From positions 744,001 through 808,000 of the forward strand of contig OZ245874.1 of NCBI GenBank assembly GCA_965229335.1: a stretch of 64,000 nt of DNA. The letters run 5' to 3'. The position numbers and the translations under genes were made by a program. The stretch comes from JAFKFH01 sp017307375. Lineage in GTDB: Bacteria > Pseudomonadota > Alphaproteobacteria > Ferrovibrionales > Ferrovibrionaceae. The notes below the pieces were generated by a model. The model saw nothing but the letters and a program-made list of their open reading frames with translations. It ran no database searches and was not told the DNA's origin. Shown here one piece after another: positions 61,853 to 64,000 of this stretch; the first letter of the stretch is position 1, and the number at the start of each line of letters is the position of its first letter.

Positions 61853-64000
61853 TGGTCCAGCAGGATGCCGGTGTCGAGCCAGTATCCCGCCTGGTTGTCG
61901 ATGGTCTGCAGCCGCAGCCGCAACTGGTCCGGCGCCACGGTGCGGTCTTCGCGGTCCCTGATGCGTTCGATCATGAACTTGTCGTGCACCCGGGTGCGCC
62001 TGTCGCCTTTTTCGCGCCTCAGCTTGACCTTCAGCGGCGTGCGCGCGCGAAGATCCTCGGTGCGCGCACCCTCGGCATAGGCCAGGTGATAGAGGCGCGT
62101 GCCCGGCCACCAGTCCGCCGCGACCTGACGGAAGCCCAGCGGCATCGGCCCATGAAATTCGAAGCCCTCGTCGGGTGGTGTCCAGTCGGGATCGTCGAGC
62201 TTCATGTTCTGATAGAATTCGTCGGCGGCGAGCAGCCGGCCGGTGCGATCGAGCTTGCCGAAATAGCGCGCGGTCGAGGCGGGCTTCAGCTGGTCGGCGC
62301 GGAAGTTGAAATTGACCAGCCGCCCTTCCGACAACAGGCAGATCATGGCGCCGACCGCCGCCGTCGTCTTCGGATCGGCGATGGTCGCGCGCAGGTCGCG
62401 GAACGGGTACCAGCCACCGACGCGGAAGGCATGCAGCGGCACGATGCGATGGGCGGGCAGGGCGCCGGCCTCGCGCAGGATGCCGGCCACGGCCGGCAGG
62501 CGCGACGGCCGCCCGGAAAGCAGCAGCAGGTCGCAGCGATAGCGCCAGACCATTTCGGCCAGGGCTTCCAGCATGTCCTTGAACGCCGCGCGCACGGTGC
62601 CGTCCAGCACCGCCGGATCGACCGGGAACTCGACCCGGCGCAGGTCGAAACCCTCGGCCCCGGCCTTGCGGATCTCGGCGTTGACGTGATCGATCAGGAA
62701 ATCGGGCGGCGGTTCGTCGCCGTCGAAGAAGCTGGCGAAGGACCGGCGTTCGGCCGCGGCCGGGCTGGCCTGGTCGTGGGTTTCATAGGCGGCCAGCATG
62801 CGCACGGCGATTGGTGCCGCGATCTGGGCGGCGAATTGCTGGCGGCGCAGCTGGTCGATCACCTTCATGTCGCCGCGATCGCCGCCGAACAGCTGCGACA
62901 GCACCGCCTCGGCCCGGTCGCGGCCCAGCGGCCCGTCGGCCAGATGGCGGCGCAGCGGTTCCAGGACGTGGTCGCGCACCACGCTCAGCACCGCGTCGTC
63001 GCCGGCCAGGTTGAAGCCTTCGCGGAATTCCTGATGCGGCGTCACCGTGACGTTCGCCCCGCGCCCCTCGACCGTCAGCCGGGTGACGACGAGGTCGGTG
63101 GTGCCGCCGCCGATGTCGAGCGTGGCGATGCGAAGCGAATCGCTCTCGGCCGTGTTGGCGGGATGGCGCATGGTATCGAAGAAGGCGCGGGCGTCGCCCG
63201 AATGGTTCAGTGCGATCTGGGTGTAGAGGTAGATCGCCTGGGTCGCCGAGGCTTCGTCCCATTGCAGGCGAACCTCCGGACCCAGGTTCGGCTGGTCGGC
63301 GCTGCGCCGCGCATCGGCCGCATAGACCAGCTGGCCGTCGGCCCCGGGTTCGGCCAGGCCGAGCGCCATGTAGGCCAGCTCGCAGGCGCTTTCCGCCTGC
63401 TGGGCCAGGATCTGGCGTTCGGACAGCGACATCGCCGTCGGCATCGTCATGATCAGGCGGCGCAGGCGGCGCGGGCGGCCGGCGCTTGCCGCGCGCTGGG
63501 CGCGATGGGCCACCGAATTCATCATCGACAGCGACTGGATCAGGATTTCGGCCAGCGCAAACGACATCAGGCTGCGCCGGGCGTAGAGCGCGCGGATCGA
63601 TGGGAAGGAATTCTCGATCGGCAGGCCCGGCCCCTGCTCGACCCGGTGCAGCGGTTCGCCGAGGTCGTTGACCAGCGTGGTGAAGGCGACGCCGGTCGCG
63701 ATGTCGGATTGTTCGCCCTGGATGAACGGGCTGTTGAACCGCCAGCTGTCGCGCCGGGGATCATCGTCCCACAGGTAGCGCTTGGGCGAGGACAAGCCCG
63801 ATGCTCCTTCGCTGCCGCGGCGCAGCCCGGCCAGGCGCTGCGCCTCCGGCCCGACGCGCATGATCGACGGCCAGGAGAAGCGGTCGGCGAGCCCCGAGCG
63901 CAGCGACAGGTGGTCGCGGCCGAAGCTTGCCCGGCTGAATTCGAGACGGCTGGAGAACGGGTCGCGATAAACCTTCCAGGGCTGCGACAGGTCGCGCAGG
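61849..64000 (-). CDS. SrfB-like protein (5' end outside window)
   Basis: About 717 residues are visible. The frame stays open to base 64000, so the start lies outside the window. The core motif RIATLDIGGGTTDLVVTRLT is the phosphate-1-type loop of actin/Hsp70 ATPases. LLLLSGRPSRLPAVAGIL matches the adenosine-binding strand of the same fold. The remaining sequence fits SrfB, a protein of about 1000 residues named from Salmonella. It is likely cytoplasmic and ATP-driven. Its partner is the SrfC-like protein encoded next. The ATG at 63861 is internal. Confidence 0.86.
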   Translation of the reverse strand, partial: LRDLSQPWKVYRDPFSSRLEFSRASFGRDHLSLRSGLADRFSWPSIMRVGPEAQRLAGLRRGSEGASGLSSPKRYLWDDDPRRDSWRFNSPFIQGEQSDIATGVAFTTLVNDLGEPLHRVEQGPGLPIENSFPSIRALYARRSLMSFALAEILIQSLSMMNSVAHRAQRAASAGRPRRLRRLIMTMPTAMSLSERQILAQQAESACELAYMALGLAEPGADGQLVYAADARRSADQPNLGPEVRLQWDEASATQAIYLYTQIALNHSGDARAFFDTMRHPANTAESDSLRIATLDIGGGTTDLVVTRLTVEGRGANVTVTPHQEFREGFNLAGDDAVLSVVRDHVLEPLRRHLADGPLGRDRAEAVLSQLFGGDRGDMKVIDQLRRQQFAAQIAAPIAVRMLAAYETHDQASPAAAERRSFASFFDGDEPPPDFLIDHVNAEIRKAGAEGFDLRRVEFPVDPAVLDGTVRAAFKDMLEALAEMVWRYRCDLLLLSGRPSRLPAVAGILREAGALPAHRIVPLHAFRVGGWYPFRDLRATIADPKTTAAVGAMICLLSEGRLVNFNFRADQLKPASTARYFGKLDRTGRLLAADEFYQNMKLDDPDWTPPDEGFEFHGPMPLGFRQVAADWWPGTRLYHLAYAEGARTEDLRARTPLKVKLRREKGDRRTRVHDKFMIERIRDREDRTVAPDQLRLRLQTIDNQAGYWLDTGILLDQ

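Noticed and set aside
63861..64000. SrfB-like gene starting at ATG 63861
   Set aside because: The frame stays open and protein-like (for example SRLEFSRASFGRDHLSLR) to the window edge, so this ATG is internal.
1..64000. tRNA genes, CRISPR arrays, insertion sequences, prophage
   Set aside because: No cloverleaf-like intergenic stretch, regularly spaced repeats, transposase, integrase or phage structural genes were found in any gap or frame.

Overview
This is a contiguous, GC-rich, gene-dense chromosomal stretch of an alphaproteobacterium, most likely a Rhodospirillales or Azospirillales relative. The evidence is a MucR/Ros-type regulator beside a Fur protein of the alphaproteobacterial type, the conserved order fur-plsC-miaB-phoH-ybeY-corC-lnt-metK-trmB, and the mutS-maeB-murJ-trpS neighbourhood. 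I do not assign a genus. I saw no tRNA, rRNA, CRISPR array, prophage or insertion sequence. Every intergenic gap is under 300 bases.

Layout. 1-8.9 kb holds the end of rpsA, a glyoxalase-like gene, asd, a soluble chemoreceptor with PilZ and zinc-binding (CZB) domains, a short-chain dehydrogenase and glnD. 9-19.1 kb is a more variable block: a multi-PAS histidine kinase, murI, a YbjQ-like gene, pdxY, two overlapping genes I cannot identify, a small membrane protein, an orphan lasso-peptide-B2-like protein, a winged-helix regulator, an AhpD-like protein, a methyltransferase and a SnoaL-like protein. 19.1-30.5 kb holds mutS, maeB, murJ, trpS, a DUF2333 gene, a universal stress protein, an adenylate/guanylate cyclase and an Nfu-type Fe-S scaffold gene. 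30.6-33.6 kb groups three cell-envelope enzymes: a glucosaminidase, a polysaccharide-deacetylase-like protein and a D-Ala-D-Ala dipeptidase. 33.6-47.9 kb is mainly core: tsaB-rimI, mucR, fur, plsC, miaB, phoH-ybeY-corC-lnt, metK-trmB, a TPR/glycosyltransferase-like protein and a DEAD-box helicase. 47.9-51.4 kb is a catabolic-looking cassette: a divergent IclR regulator, a metallo-beta-lactamase-fold hydrolase, an FAD monooxygenase and a DUF2783 protein.

The most interesting region is 51.5-64.0 kb on the minus strand. It is a tightly packed operon of nine genes running off the right edge. In transcription order it encodes an SrfB-like protein with an actin/Hsp70-type phosphate loop, an SrfC-like P-loop protein, a membrane-anchored SEL1-repeat protein, a secreted von Willebrand A protein, an ABC ATPase, an FtsX-type permease, a secreted formylglycine-generating-enzyme-fold protein without the catalytic cysteines, and two coiled-coil lipoproteins. 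Five successive junctions are 4-base GTGA/ATGA overlaps. The set looks like one envelope-spanning, NTP-driven machine of unknown function. A known type of dispersed palindromic repeat is translated within the N-terminus of the FGE-like protein.
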